Shown here in pieces: positions 8,609 through 17,868 of a stretch of 64,000 nucleotides of DNA. Under the pieces are notes generated by a model, which had not been told where the DNA came from, did not search any database, and saw nothing but the letters and a program-made list of their open reading frames with translations. The DNA lies in NCBI GenBank assembly GCA_944389585.1, contig CALXMW010000002.1, forward strand, positions 124,001 to 188,000, written 5' to 3'. A program made the translations under genes and the position numbers. The DNA is from an uncultured Kiritimatiellota bacterium (GTDB taxonomy: Bacteria; Verrucomicrobiota; Kiritimatiellia; RFP12; DVOR01). Within the stretch, counting starts at the first letter, position 1; each line of letters opens with the position of its first letter.

Positions 8609-9445
8609 TCAGCGCGCGGCCTTGCCGCGCCTGGGCGCCAGGCGCTCGACGTACTCGCCGCCGCCGAGCGCGGCCAGCTCCTCGAGGAGCGGGGATTTCT
8701 GGCCGATGGCGACGGCGCTGAAGACGACGTCGCGCGGCGGCGGCGGGTAGGCCTGCTGGCCGCGGAAGGCGGGGCGCTGGGCGGTGGGGCGGCGCCAGCC
8801 CTTCCAGGGCTCCCACCACGCGGCCTTGAGGCGGAAGAGGGCGCGCTGGGCGGCGGCGGGGTCCCGGCGCGGGAGCGCGTACCAGGCCGAGACGACGGCG
8901 CGGACGGGGGCCTCGGCGTAGCGGCCGACGTCGTTGTCGCCCAGATAGATGACGTGGGTGATGTGCTGGCGGGAGACGAGCGGCCAGAGCGTCTCGCCGA
9001 AGGTCGCCTCGAAGCTGCCGCCGGAGGTGAGGGCGCGGGCGTGGAGCGCGGCCAGCAGGGCCTCGGCGGCGCCGGGCTTGGCCAGGTCGAAGGGCTCGGT
9101 GCCCGCGTGCGGCGCGTCGCCGCCCTCGTAGAGGAGGGTGACGGTGTAGCAGACGCGGCGGCGCGCGGCGAGCGCGGCCATCCGCCCGGCCATCTCGGAG
9201 ACCTGGTCGCACAGCGTCTCCCAGCGCGTGCCGCCGTCGGGGCGCGAGGCATCCTTGCGGCCCATGGACTTGGAGGTGTCGATGACCAGGAGGACGCGCG
9301 CGCCGCTCTCGGGCAGGGCGATGCCGTAGAAGTAAGGCACGTAGCGCGCGTCGGAGGGCGCCTCGGCCGGGGCCAGGGGGCAGAAGAGCGCGGCCAGCGC
9401 CGCGCAGAGGCAGGGGCGGAGCGCCCGCAGGAAGGGCTTTGGCAT
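8609..9445 (-). CDS. Secreted von Willebrand factor A domain protein
   Basis: A 278-aa protein with a signal peptide (cleavage near PAEA, residue 29). A vWA domain begins about residue 48. Its metal-ion-dependent adhesion site DTSKSMG has Asp56, Ser58 and Ser60, and LGDNDVG later supplies a candidate metal-site Asp. Such domains bind protein ligands through a divalent metal. AAGGAG lies 6 nt before the ATG. The gene follows comM by 25 nt on the same strand, so it may be cotranscribed with it. Partner and function unknown. Confidence 0.75.
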   Translation of the reverse strand: MPKPFLRALRPCLCAALAALFCPLAPAEAPSDARYVPYFYGIALPESGARVLLVIDTSKSMGRKDASRPDGGTRWETLCDQVSEMAGRMAALAARRRVCYTVTLLYEGGDAPHAGTEPFDLAKPGAAEALLAALHARALTSGGSFEATFGETLWPLVSRQHITHVIYLGDNDVGRYAEAPVRAVVSAWYALPRRDPAAAQRALFRLKAAWWEPWKGWRRPTAQRPAFRGQQAYPPPPRDVVFSAVAIGQKSPLLEELAALGGGEYVERLAPRRGKAAR

Positions 9446-9470
9446 CGTCGTCTCCTTCGTCGCCGGCGCC

Positions 9471-11000
9471 CTACCACTGCGCGTGGTCGAGGGCGCGGTA
9501 TTGGATGGCCTCGAAGAGGTGCTCGCGGGCGATGGCCTCGGCGCCGGCCAGGTCGGCGATGGTGCGGGCCACGCGCAGGATGCGCGAATAGGCGCGGGCG
9601 GTGAGGCCCAGCTCGTCCATCGCCGCGCGCAGGACGGCCTCGGCGGCGGGCTCGAGCGGGCAGAAGCGCTGGAGGCGCCCGGCGGGGAGGTCGGCGTTGC
9701 AGCGGACGCCGGGCAGGGCGGCGTAGCGCGCGGCCTGGCGGGCGCGGCAGGCGAGGACGCGGGCGCGGATGGCGGCGGAGCTTTCGCCCTCGGCCTTGTC
9801 CGCGAGCTCGCCGTAGGCCACGGCGGGCACCTCCACGTGCAGGTCGATGCGGTCGAGGAGCGGCCCGGAGACGCGCGCGCGGTAGCGGCGGATCTGCGGC
9901 TCGGAGCAGCGGCAGGCGCGCTTGGGGTCCCCCGCGAAGCCGCAGGGGCAGGGGTTCATCGCCGCCACGAGCATGAAGTCCGCCGGGAAGGTGAGGGTGC
10001 CGGCGGTGCGCGCGATGGTCACCGCGCCGTCCTCGAGCGGCTGTCGGAGCACCTCCAGCACGTGTCGGTGGAACTCGGGCAGCTCGTCGAGGAAGAGGAC
10101 GCCGCGGTGGGCCAGGGAGACCTCGCCGGGGGTGGGGTGCGTGCCGCCGCCGATGAGCCCGGCGTCGCTGACGGTGTGGTGGGGCGCGCGGAAGGGGCGG
10201 CGCGCGACGAGCCCGCCGCGGAGGGCCCCGGCCACGGAGTGGATGGCGGTGACCTCGAGGGCCTCCTCGGGGGTGAGCGGGGGGAGGATGGAGGGGATGC
10301 GCCGCGCGATCATCGTCTTGCCGCTGCCGGGCGAGCCGATGAGCAGGATGTTGTGGCCGCCGGCGACGGCGACCTCGACGGCGCGGCGCGCCAGGGCCTG
10401 GCCCTTGACGTCGGCGAAGTCCTCCCCGCCGGCGGCGCCTTGGGCGAAGAGGGCGTCGCGGTCGACGCGGTGGGGCGTGGGGGCGAGGCGGCCGGAGAGG
10501 AGCTCGACGGCGTGGCGGAGGCTTTTGACGGGCCAGACGTCGATGCCCTCGACGAGGGCGGCCTCGTCGGCGTTGGCCTCGGGCACGGCCACGGCGCGGA
10601 AGCCGCGGGCGCGCAGGGCCAGGGCGATGGGCAGCACGCCGCGGATGCGCCGCACCTCGCCGCCCAGCGCCAGCTCGCCGAGGATGGGGATCTCGGCCAG
10701 GAGGGGGAGTTTCTCGGCGCCGTCCGCCGCGAGCAGGGCCAGGGCGATGGGCAGGTCGTAGACGGGGCCTTCCTTGCGCAGGTCGGCGGGGGCGAGGTTG
10801 ACGGTGACGGCGGCGGGCTTGAGGCGGAAGAGGGAGTTGCGCAGGGCGGCGCGGACGCGGTCGACGCTTTCCTTGACGGCGGCGTCGGGCAGGCCGACGA
10901 CGCGGGTGCGGGGGTCTTCTGAGGCGACGGCGTGGACCTCGATCTCGACGGGCTCGGCGCCGATGCCAAGGACGGCCGCCGCGTGGGCTTTGGTGAGCAT
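9471..11000 (-). CDS. comM: ComM/YifB-type AAA+ ATPase (Mg-chelatase-like)
   Basis: A 509-aa hexameric AAA+ helicase-like protein; ComM promotes branch migration during natural transformation in Vibrio and Haemophilus. An N-terminal ChlI domain (about 20-140, VVGLPDAAVKES) precedes the AAA+ core with Walker A GSPGSGKTMIARR, the family motif RAPHHTVSDAGLIGGG, Walker B VLFLDELPEF and a Cys-rich insertion CPCGFAGDPKRACRC. The C-terminal Mg-chelatase domain holds LTARAYSRILRVARTIADL. AAGGAG lies 5 nt before the ATG. Presence does not prove competence, since the gene is widespread. Confidence 0.92.
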   Translation of the reverse strand: MLTKAHAAAVLGIGAEPVEIEVHAVASEDPRTRVVGLPDAAVKESVDRVRAALRNSLFRLKPAAVTVNLAPADLRKEGPVYDLPIALALLAADGAEKLPLLAEIPILGELALGGEVRRIRGVLPIALALRARGFRAVAVPEANADEAALVEGIDVWPVKSLRHAVELLSGRLAPTPHRVDRDALFAQGAAGGEDFADVKGQALARRAVEVAVAGGHNILLIGSPGSGKTMIARRIPSILPPLTPEEALEVTAIHSVAGALRGGLVARRPFRAPHHTVSDAGLIGGGTHPTPGEVSLAHRGVLFLDELPEFHRHVLEVLRQPLEDGAVTIARTAGTLTFPADFMLVAAMNPCPCGFAGDPKRACRCSEPQIRRYRARVSGPLLDRIDLHVEVPAVAYGELADKAEGESSAAIRARVLACRARQAARYAALPGVRCNADLPAGRLQRFCPLEPAAEAVLRAAMDELGLTARAYSRILRVARTIADLAGAEAIAREHLFEAIQYRALDHAQW

Positions 11001-11009
11001 GGCGGCTCC

Positions 11010-12842
11010 TTAGCGGGTGAGGGATTGGAGGGTCTCGAGGGCGCGGACGATGGGTTTGTCGCCGACGCCTTGGGCCATGCGTTGCTCGTAGGCGAGCTCG
11101 TCGCGGAAGCGGGCCTTGTCTTTGCCGCCGGCGTCGCGGAGGAATTGGCTGGCGGCGTCGGAGCAGAGGAGGAAGAACCAGGGGCTCGTGGCCTCGGGGA
11201 CGTCGGGGAGGCCTTGGTAAGAGGGCTCGGGGAGCTTCCAGGCCTTGGCGGCGGCGGAGCGGCCGGCGCGGACGGCGGCCTGGTTGACGGGGCGTTTGAG
11301 GCCGTGGGCGGCGTAGGCGCGGGCGGCGGTGAGGAGGCGGAGGGTGCCGGTGGCGTCCTTTGCCTGGCGGTATTCGGCGGCGAGGGCGTTGAAGACGTCG
11401 CCGTCGAGGGGGTTCATGAGGAAGACGCTTTCCAGGAGGGCCACGCGGCGGGGCTGGGAGAGCCTGAGCAGGTCGATGACGGCGCGGGCGATGCGCGCGT
11501 CCTCGTAGGCCCGCAGGCCTTGGTTGAGGGTGGCGGCCAGGCCCATGAACCAGCGGTGCTGCACCTGCCCGGGCTCGACGGGGCCGGCGGCGGCCAGGGG
11601 GCGCTCGAGGTGCCAGGGGGCCTTGCTGCCGGTGCCGGTGTGGGCGTTGTCGGCGCATTGCATGAAGTAGTGGTAGTTGCCCTTGCCGCCGGTGAACCAG
11701 AACTTGCCGTCGGGCGGGGCGGAGACGACGGTGGCGGGCACGTTCACGGCGTTGAGGGCCCAGGCCCACGAGCGCCCGCCCTGGTCTTTCTTGGAGCCGT
11801 TGTAGACGCGGATGAACTTGTCGGGGTGCCAGTTGCTGCGGGCGAAGCGGAAGGCGGGGCTGCGGGTGTTGACGTTCGCGCCGTCGCCGATGACGAGGCT
11901 TTGGCCGCCGCCGGGCGCGGGGATGGCCTTGTGCTTCACCACCTGGTAGAAGAAGAAGCTCGTCTCGTCGATCTGCGCCAAGTCGGCCAGGTAGAGCAGG
12001 ATGGGCCACTCGGCGTCGGCCATGTCGAAGTCGGGGCGCCCCTCCGTCCGGCGCGGGATGCGCCCGTTGCGCCAGATCTTCAGCAGGCAGGCGCGCTGGG
12101 GCGTGGGCGTGCCGTCGACGTAGGGCGGGTAGATGCGCCCGCCGAGAGCCACGTTCTCCCAGTTCGGGAACTTGGTGAGCATGGGCGGGTCGTCGGGCGT
12201 GCGCCGCGTCATCATGTTGATCTCGTGCAGCGGCATCTCCATCAGCTCGGGGATCGTCAGCGGCGGCCGCGTCGAGGAGAGCGACTGCGGCCCGGCCAGC
12301 CACTCGCCCAGGCGCCGCTCCTCGTCGGAGACCTCCGGGAAATCGTCCTCGTCCAACAGCCCGAAGTCCCCGCCCTTCCCCTTTTCGTTGCTCGAGACGG
12401 CCCGCTCCAGCCGCGCGGGGTTCCACGCCTCCTTCGCGCGGTCGATGGCGATCGGCTCCTGACGGTAGCGGATCGCGTAGGCCAGCGCCAGCTGGCTCCA
12501 CCGATCCGCCTGCTGCGGCCCCAGGGCCAAGGCCAGGCGCTGGAAGTTCAGGAGCACGTTCGGGTTCGCCGGCCACTCCGCCGCCGCGGCCGCCGACAGC
12601 ACCTCCGGGTGCTGGCGCAGCCACTTCCACGTGCGCTCGTTGATCTTCGCGGGGCCGTACTTCGCCCGCGTCACCGCCTCCACGTAATCGATGTACGCCT
12701 GGCGCAGCGCCGGCGAGAACGCCCCGTCCGCCGCCCGCAACGCCTTGTCCACCGCCTGCTTCGCCGCCTCCACGTCCGCACCCCGCGCGAACCCGGCCGC
12801 CAACGCCACACAGGCCACTGCCACAACAAGCCATCTTCTCAT
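11010..12842 (-). CDS. Large secreted protein of unknown function
   Basis: A 610-aa protein with a signal peptide (cleavage after FARGA, about residue 21). The mature part is mostly globular, with many Trp/Tyr residues and no membrane segment. Internal parts such as WPILLYLADLAQIDET and WAWALNAVNVPATVV resemble helical secreted domains, but I recognise no family or active site. No ribosome site is evident; a -10-like box lies only 6 nt before the ATG, suggesting a leaderless mRNA. It ends 9 nt before comM, so the two may be cotranscribed. Confidence 0.7.
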   Translation of the reverse strand: MRRWLVVAVACVALAAGFARGADVEAAKQAVDKALRAADGAFSPALRQAYIDYVEAVTRAKYGPAKINERTWKWLRQHPEVLSAAAAAEWPANPNVLLNFQRLALALGPQQADRWSQLALAYAIRYRQEPIAIDRAKEAWNPARLERAVSSNEKGKGGDFGLLDEDDFPEVSDEERRLGEWLAGPQSLSSTRPPLTIPELMEMPLHEINMMTRRTPDDPPMLTKFPNWENVALGGRIYPPYVDGTPTPQRACLLKIWRNGRIPRRTEGRPDFDMADAEWPILLYLADLAQIDETSFFFYQVVKHKAIPAPGGGQSLVIGDGANVNTRSPAFRFARSNWHPDKFIRVYNGSKKDQGGRSWAWALNAVNVPATVVSAPPDGKFWFTGGKGNYHYFMQCADNAHTGTGSKAPWHLERPLAAAGPVEPGQVQHRWFMGLAATLNQGLRAYEDARIARAVIDLLRLSQPRRVALLESVFLMNPLDGDVFNALAAEYRQAKDATGTLRLLTAARAYAAHGLKRPVNQAAVRAGRSAAAKAWKLPEPSYQGLPDVPEATSPWFFLLCSDAASQFLRDAGGKDKARFRDELAYEQRMAQGVGDKPIVRALETLQSLTR

Positions 12843-12848
12843 GGCCCT

Positions 12849-12857
12849 ACCCTACCA
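12849..12857 (-). promoter_or_regulatory. Possible extended -10 giving a leaderless mRNA
   Basis: Minus strand TGG-TAGGGT ends 6 nt before the ATG of the 610-aa secreted protein, the same geometry as at hisH. The hexamer is poor, so this is tentative. Confidence 0.35.
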
Positions 12858-12923
12858 AATCCCCGCCGCGCGCGCAACCGGACCCGGGTGGCCTTCGGGA
12901 GAAGCGCCAGAGGCCGCCCCGAA

Positions 12924-12956
12924 GACGGGAAAGCCGGGCCCCCGGCGGGGCCCGGC
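12924..12956 (-). terminator. GC-rich hairpin terminator after the InlB-repeat protein
   Basis: A 10-bp stem GCCGGGCCCC/GGGGCCCGGC with a 4-nt loop, followed on the minus strand by TTTCCC. The short T-run makes it a weak intrinsic terminator. Confidence 0.5.
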
Positions 12957-12976
12957 CCGAACGGGCGCGGACACGC

Positions 12977-15900
12977 TCAGCGCAGGCGCAGGCGGTAGCC
13001 CGGGCTCGGCGCGGACAGGGGCGCGGTGTGGCCCGTGACGGTGAGCGTCGCGGCCGCGGCGAGCGCTTCCGCCTTCAAGGTCAGCGTCACCGCGCCATCC
13101 TGCAACTTCTCTTCTTTCACCACGCCGGTGGCGCCAGAGAGCGTGACCGGCTTCCCCTCCACGAAGGCATAACCCTCCGGCGGATAAACCGTAATCGTGC
13201 CGCCGACCACCGCGTTCCCGGGGCCCTGGCAGTTCACGCACCTAACCGTGACATCCCTGACGGAGGGCACGTCCTTCCACGTCGCCGCGAGCACCTTGCC
13301 CTCATCTTCCGCCTTCACCACGTAATCGGTGCCGATGGATTGACCGCCCAACGTCCAGCCCGTAAACTTCTTCCCCGCCTGCGTCGGCGCCGGCGTCGCG
13401 CTTCCATCCGGGAAGAGCGCCTCCCCCGCCGCCACGTGCACGACCGGCCCCCCCGCCGCCCCCACGACGATCGCCACCGGCTCCTCCACCTCGATCAGCG
13501 GCCTCAGCGAGGCGTATTGGGCGTACCCAGGATTGAGCGAGTAAGCGGGGTCTGTCAAAAATGCATCTGCCTGATTGCGTCGAAAGACGACCGCCCCGGC
13601 GAAACCCTTCCCGTCGCCGTTCGTCTCAAAGGCGTTGCCCCAAAGACCGTAGAAGCCGTAGGGGTCTTGCGTCATCGCATTCGCGTCCTTCGGGTCCTGC
13701 CCTGTCCCTCCAGCGACAACCATACCGTCGGTCAACGATGAATCAGTGGGATACCCGGGGCTGATTTCCGCCACGTCCTCCACCTCCGGCAAGCGGGCAT
13801 TCACCTTGAATTTGCCGTTGAGCATGGACAGGATTTCTTTGAACTTATTCAGGGGCGACACTAGATTGGAGACATTCTTGCCGCAGTAGACCGCCGCGCT
13901 GTCGAGGTTCTTTTCCTCCCCGTTGAGGCGGGCCACATGGCCGACGGTCGTCTCGTAGACGCCAAGGTAAAAGGCCGTGCCGTCGTCGCGCACGACGCGC
14001 CGAAGAGCAAGCACAGACGTATCCAGCTCAGGCGTTTCCGCCTCGCCATACGCCTTTTGCCACCACTCCAGATAATCCCGCCAAAACGCGCGGTAGGAGT
14101 CATAGTCCGCCAGGTTGGGCGGGTCGCCCACGGAGTCATCCCCGGACTCGACGGGCTCGCTGTACCTGATCGAGCCGTCCGTCAGGTCAAGCGAGGCGAT
14201 GGTGCCCGCCGGCGAATAGTGGAAGCCCTCGTAAACGTTGCCGAAGTCATCCTCCCCGACCTCCGTCCTGTCGCCCGGGAGGTTGCCGAAGAGGGAGGCG
14301 CCGGAGCCGAGGCGGATGGTGACGGGGTCGGGCGTCTCGGCCTCGGCGTCTTCGTAGGTGGCGGTGAGGGTGACGGAGGTGCCGTAGTCGCCGACGACGT
14401 AGGCGTTCCCGGTGAGGCCCTCGGTGGCGCCCGCCCAGCCCTTGAACGTGCGGCCCTCGACCTTGTCTGGCGTCAGGGTGAGGCTGGCGCCGGGCTCGTA
14501 ATAGCCGTTGCCGAAGGATTGCCTGCCGTTGGTGACGACGGCGCTGCCGCCGGAGACAAGGACGCGCGGATAGTAACGATAGGCGGCGGTGAAGGTATAG
14601 GTGACGTTCCCGGTCAACTCCGGCACGGTGAAGACGTTGCCCTCAAGGCCCTCGGCGACGCCTTCCCAGCCCGTGAAGGCCTGATAGGCGGGCGCCGCGC
14701 GGGGCGTGAGGGTGACGGTCTCGCCCGCGACGGCCTCGTAGGCGCTGGCGTCGCCGCCGACGACGACGATGGTGGCGTGCGGGATGACCTCGAAGCGGGC
14801 CGTGAAGGCATATTCCTGGCCGTCCCGGATGTCCCCCGGCACGGTGAAGACGTTGCCCTCGCCGAGCGCGACGCCCTCGGGCGTCTCCCAATCCGCGAAG
14901 CGCTCGTACTTGCCCGGGGCCCGGGGCGTGAGGGTGACCTTTGCGCCGGCCACGGCGCGGACGACGGCACCGCTCTCCCCGCCTTCGACGGAGGCGGTGC
15001 CGCCCGTGACGGTGACGGTGGCGCGCGGGATGACCTCAAAGCGGGCCGTGAAGGCGTATACCTCGCCGCCCTGGATGTCCTCAGGCACGGTGAAGACGCC
15101 GCCCTCAAGGCCCTCGGCGACGCCTTCCCAGCCCGCGAACGTCTCGTAGTCCCCGGGCTCCCGCGCCGTGAGGGTGACCACGTCGCCGGCGAAGGCGCGG
15201 ACGGAGGCGCCGCTCTGCCCGCCTTCGACGGAGGCGGTGCCGCCCTCGACGGTGATGGTGGCGTAAGGCGCGGAAACGTAGGCCACCGTCACATTCTCGG
15301 CGGGCATCGCGAAGGTGAAGGTCTCGTCCAGCGCGGCCTCACCGTCCAGCCCCTCAGGCGTCACCTCCCGCCCCGTCAGCGCATGGCCGCCAGGGACTTG
15401 GGGGGTGACGACGACGGTCTCGCCGGGCTTATGCCCCTCGGGTTCGCCGACCTGCTTGCCGTTCATGGTGACGGTGACGGAGAAGGTTTGCGCCTCTGGC
15501 GGGGTGTAGACCAGACGCACGCCCAAAAGCCCACGGCCGTTGCTGTCCGTCGGGACTTTGTCGCGGATTGTCTCCCCATCCTTGCTTAAACTACTGAATG
15601 TATAGCCCGTCTTGGCGGCGCACCCGCCGATGTAAAGGCCCTCCGCCGTGTATTCCAAGGCGTTGCCGTAGAGGTCAAACGCGCCATGGTCAGGGTCTGT
15701 GACGCCGGCATAATCGCCCTCATACCACTCCTCCACGGGCACCGCATACAAAAAGGGAGACAGGGTGTCCGGCGTCCCACCCGACACGTTGCACGGTTTC
15801 GTCGGTTCGCCCGCGTAGGCCTGCCACTGCGCCACGGTCTGGAAGGAGAGGTTGGCAGGAAGGGCGGGGAGGGTGGCGATTTCCGTCTTCGTCGTGGCGG

Positions 15901-16183
15901 TGTAGGCCTGCCCACCGGCCTTCGCGCCCGTCCACTTCAGCGTCGCGGCCTGGGCTTGGGTGACCTCGAAGGCGCCGATGTAGTAGTCCGTGGAGATGTC
16001 GGGGTCTTGGACGAAGAGGATTTGGGTGCCGTTGCGGTAGGTCGCGTCACGCGGGTCGGAGACGGTTGCGGGGGTGGCTTTCTGCGTTTTGAGGTCGTAG
16101 ACGAGATAGCGGGGCTCGGCCCTGGCGCTTGGGGCGAGGGCGAGGAGGGCGCTTGCCAGGCAGAGAATCGAAAGGCGTTTCAT
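12977..16183 (-). CDS. Secreted SUMF1-like and InlB-type repeat protein
   Basis: A 1068-aa surface or secreted protein. After a signal peptide (cleavage near SARA, residue 22) comes a degenerate SUMF1/formylglycine-generating-enzyme-like domain (about 50-235; IGAFEVTQAQA, DLYGNALEYTAEG). Next are about five divergent InlB B-repeat-like units (about 240-630) marked by GGTASVEGG, VTLTPRAP and YAFTARFEV. A second SUMF1-like region follows (about 700-895; YLGVYETTVGH, GFYGLWGNAFETNG), then one or two short beta domains ending PGYRLRLR. The catalytic cysteines of real formylglycine-generating enzymes are not evident, so binding or adhesion is likelier than catalysis. GGAGG lies 5 nt before the ATG. 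Confidence 0.75.
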   Translation of the reverse strand: MKRLSILCLASALLALAPSARAEPRYLVYDLKTQKATPATVSDPRDATYRNGTQILFVQDPDISTDYYIGAFEVTQAQAATLKWTGAKAGGQAYTATTKTEIATLPALPANLSFQTVAQWQAYAGEPTKPCNVSGGTPDTLSPFLYAVPVEEWYEGDYAGVTDPDHGAFDLYGNALEYTAEGLYIGGCAAKTGYTFSSLSKDGETIRDKVPTDSNGRGLLGVRLVYTPPEAQTFSVTVTMNGKQVGEPEGHKPGETVVVTPQVPGGHALTGREVTPEGLDGEAALDETFTFAMPAENVTVAYVSAPYATITVEGGTASVEGGQSGASVRAFAGDVVTLTAREPGDYETFAGWEGVAEGLEGGVFTVPEDIQGGEVYAFTARFEVIPRATVTVTGGTASVEGGESGAVVRAVAGAKVTLTPRAPGKYERFADWETPEGVALGEGNVFTVPGDIRDGQEYAFTARFEVIPHATIVVVGGDASAYEAVAGETVTLTPRAAPAYQAFTGWEGVAEGLEGNVFTVPELTGNVTYTFTAAYRYYPRVLVSGGSAVVTNGRQSFGNGYYEPGASLTLTPDKVEGRTFKGWAGATEGLTGNAYVVGDYGTSVTLTATYEDAEAETPDPVTIRLGSGASLFGNLPGDRTEVGEDDFGNVYEGFHYSPAGTIASLDLTDGSIRYSEPVESGDDSVGDPPNLADYDSYRAFWRDYLEWWQKAYGEAETPELDTSVLALRRVVRDDGTAFYLGVYETTVGHVARLNGEEKNLDSAAVYCGKNVSNLVSPLNKFKEILSMLNGKFKVNARLPEVEDVAEISPGYPTDSSLTDGMVVAGGTGQDPKDANAMTQDPYGFYGLWGNAFETNGDGKGFAGAVVFRRNQADAFLTDPAYSLNPGYAQYASLRPLIEVEEPVAIVVGAAGGPVVHVAAGEALFPDGSATPAPTQAGKKFTGWTLGGQSIGTDYVVKAEDEGKVLAATWKDVPSVRDVTVRCVNCQGPGNAVVGGTITVYPPEGYAFVEGKPVTLSGATGVVKEEKLQDGAVTLTLKAEALAAAATLTVTGHTAPLSAPSPGYRLRLR

Positions 16184-16207
16184 CGGTTCCTCCCAACGTT
16201 TCTGCCC

Positions 16208-16236
16208 AGTATGGCAAATCCGCGGGCGCGGCGCAA
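16208..16236 (-). promoter_or_regulatory. Promoter of the SUMF/InlB-repeat gene
   Basis: Minus strand TTGCGC (16231-16236), exactly 17 bp, CATACT (16208-16213), with TGC extending the -10. It overlaps the region just after the MATE stop codon's other side, within a 63-nt gap. Confidence 0.6.
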
Positions 16237-16246
16237 GCGTTTTCGG

Positions 16247-17608
16247 TCAGCCCAGCAGGCGGATCGCCTTCCAGCGGCCGCGGCGGAAGCGCAGGAGGAG
16301 TCCGCCGCCGGCGACCATGACGTAGGCCAGCATGGTGAGCCAAAGCACCTCGATGGAGGCGCCGAGGGCGTAGGCGCCGAAAAGGGCGGGCATCCAGAGC
16401 AGGAGGGCGACGCCGCCGACCCACCAGATGACGAAGCGCGTGTCGCCGGCGCCTTTGAGGGCGCCGCCCAAGACGATGTTGAGGACGTCGAAGAAGGCCC
16501 AGGCCAGGAAGATGGCGATGAGGTGGCGGCCGAGGGCGACGTAGGCGGCGTAGTCGAAGGGGGCGCCGGCGGGGTAGAAGAGGCGGAGGATGGTCTCGTT
16601 GAGGCCGCCGATGACCAGGAGGCAGAGCAGGACGTAGGCCCAGCCGATGAGCAGGCAGTTGCGCCCGCCGCGGGCCGCGCCCTCGGGGTCGCCGTCGCCC
16701 ATGCGCTGGCCCACGACGATGCCGGCGGCCATGCCGATGCCCATGAGGGGGGCGAAGACCAGCTGGTTGATGGCAAAGGCGATGTTGCTGGCGGCGAAGT
16801 CGATGGGCTCGAGCCAGCCGGTGACGAAGGTGAAGACGGTGAAGGTGCCGACGTCGAGGAGGACGTGCCCGCCGTTGGGGACGCCGTAGCGCACGATGCG
16901 CGCGGCGAGCGGGGCCTTCCAGGCGAGGACCACGCGGCGGCGGCGCCCCGTGGCGAAGTGCGGCTCCAGGCACAGCGCCCCGGCCAGGATGGCCAGGATG
17001 AGGAATTGCCCGATGGCCGTGGCCACGCCCGCGCCCACGATGCCCAGCTCGGGGACGGGCCCCCAGCCCCAGATGAAGAGGGGGTCGAGCGCGATGTTGG
17101 CGACGTTGCCCACCAGGTTGGCGGCCATCACCAGCCGGGTGTGGCCGCGCCCGGCGAAGAAGCCGCTGAGCGCCGCGCCGAAGGGAAGCGCCAGGTTGGC
17201 GACGACGAGGGAGAGGTAGTAGCGCTTCTCCTCGGCCAGCACGTCGGGCGCGTGGCCCACCAGGTCGAAGAGCCACAGCCCCAGCGGCATCGTGGCCAGC
17301 AGGATGGGCACGCACGCCAGCGAGAGCCACAGCCCCTGCCCCGTGGCGCGGGCGCACGCGGCGCGGCTGCCGGCGCCGGCGTACTGCGCCACGAAGGTGC
17401 CCGAATAGGCCACCACGTTCTGCAGGAGCGCGATGACCATGAAGGCCACGAGCCCGGCGGGGAGCGCCGCCTGGATGCTCACGGCGCTGTACCGCGCCAG
17501 GAAGAGGCGGTCGACGAACATCATCAGCGCGTTGCCGGTCATCGCCAGCACGAGCGGCCAGGCGATGCGCAGGCAGTGGGTGAAGGAAGCGGAGGGGGCG
17601 GTTTGCAT
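16247..17608 (-). CDS. MATE family multidrug/metabolite exporter
   Basis: A 453-aa polytopic protein with twelve predicted helices in two six-helix halves, the size of MATE antiporters that export drugs or metabolites using H+ or Na+. The segment IALDPLFIWGWGPVPELG followed by GAGVATAIGQ is the classic MATE signature; a similar element recurs in the second half (LNIVLGGALKGAGDTRF). The start MQTAPSA is chosen because the upstream in-frame codons fall in a low-complexity intergenic repeat. No Shine-Dalgarno site is visible. Substrate unknown. Confidence 0.88.
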   Translation of the reverse strand: MQTAPSASFTHCLRIAWPLVLAMTGNALMMFVDRLFLARYSAVSIQAALPAGLVAFMVIALLQNVVAYSGTFVAQYAGAGSRAACARATGQGLWLSLACVPILLATMPLGLWLFDLVGHAPDVLAEEKRYYLSLVVANLALPFGAALSGFFAGRGHTRLVMAANLVGNVANIALDPLFIWGWGPVPELGIVGAGVATAIGQFLILAILAGALCLEPHFATGRRRRVVLAWKAPLAARIVRYGVPNGGHVLLDVGTFTVFTFVTGWLEPIDFAASNIAFAINQLVFAPLMGIGMAAGIVVGQRMGDGDPEGAARGGRNCLLIGWAYVLLCLLVIGGLNETILRLFYPAGAPFDYAAYVALGRHLIAIFLAWAFFDVLNIVLGGALKGAGDTRFVIWWVGGVALLLWMPALFGAYALGASIEVLWLTMLAYVMVAGGGLLLRFRRGRWKAIRLLG

Positions 17609-17868
17609 CAGTAGGCGCGGGAAGGGGGTGGGAGAACGGAGAACAGAGAACAGAACGCGCGGCAAGCGCGCGACGGATAAGCCACCGTCCAGGCTCCCAC
17701 CCTTTGAGACCTTTGCGGGCCTTCAGTGTCTTTGTGGGTGCCGCGCAGCGCGTGCGCTTTCCGAGGAGACGTCAGCGGCGCAAGGGATGGGCACGTCAGT
17801 GAGGCGCAACGCGCCGCACGGCAAGCCGCCCAGGCCCTGGCGCGCCTTCGTCTCCGCGCGGGGGGCGG
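17609..17868. other. Intergenic region with degenerate short repeats
   Basis: 260 nt between recA and the MATE gene with no supportable gene. It contains a purine-rich run of GGAGAAC/AGAGAAC units (17630-17655) and near-tandem pyrimidine/purine phrases built on CTTTGaGaCCTTTGCGGgCCTT and TCTTTGTGGGT (17701-17740), a type of degenerate repeat seen in the spacers of many bacteria. No clear terminator for recA was found. Confidence 0.5.

Noticed and set aside
8575..12834. 1419-codon minus-strand frame
   Set aside because: Arg/Pro/Ala-rich shadow that runs through the vWA, comM and 610-aa genes in another frame; no domain and no ribosome site.
14600..15300. CRISPR-like or transposon repeat in the secreted protein gene
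   Set aside because: The repeats are in-frame protein repeats of about 85-90 residues (InlB-like), diverged in sequence, with no spacers.
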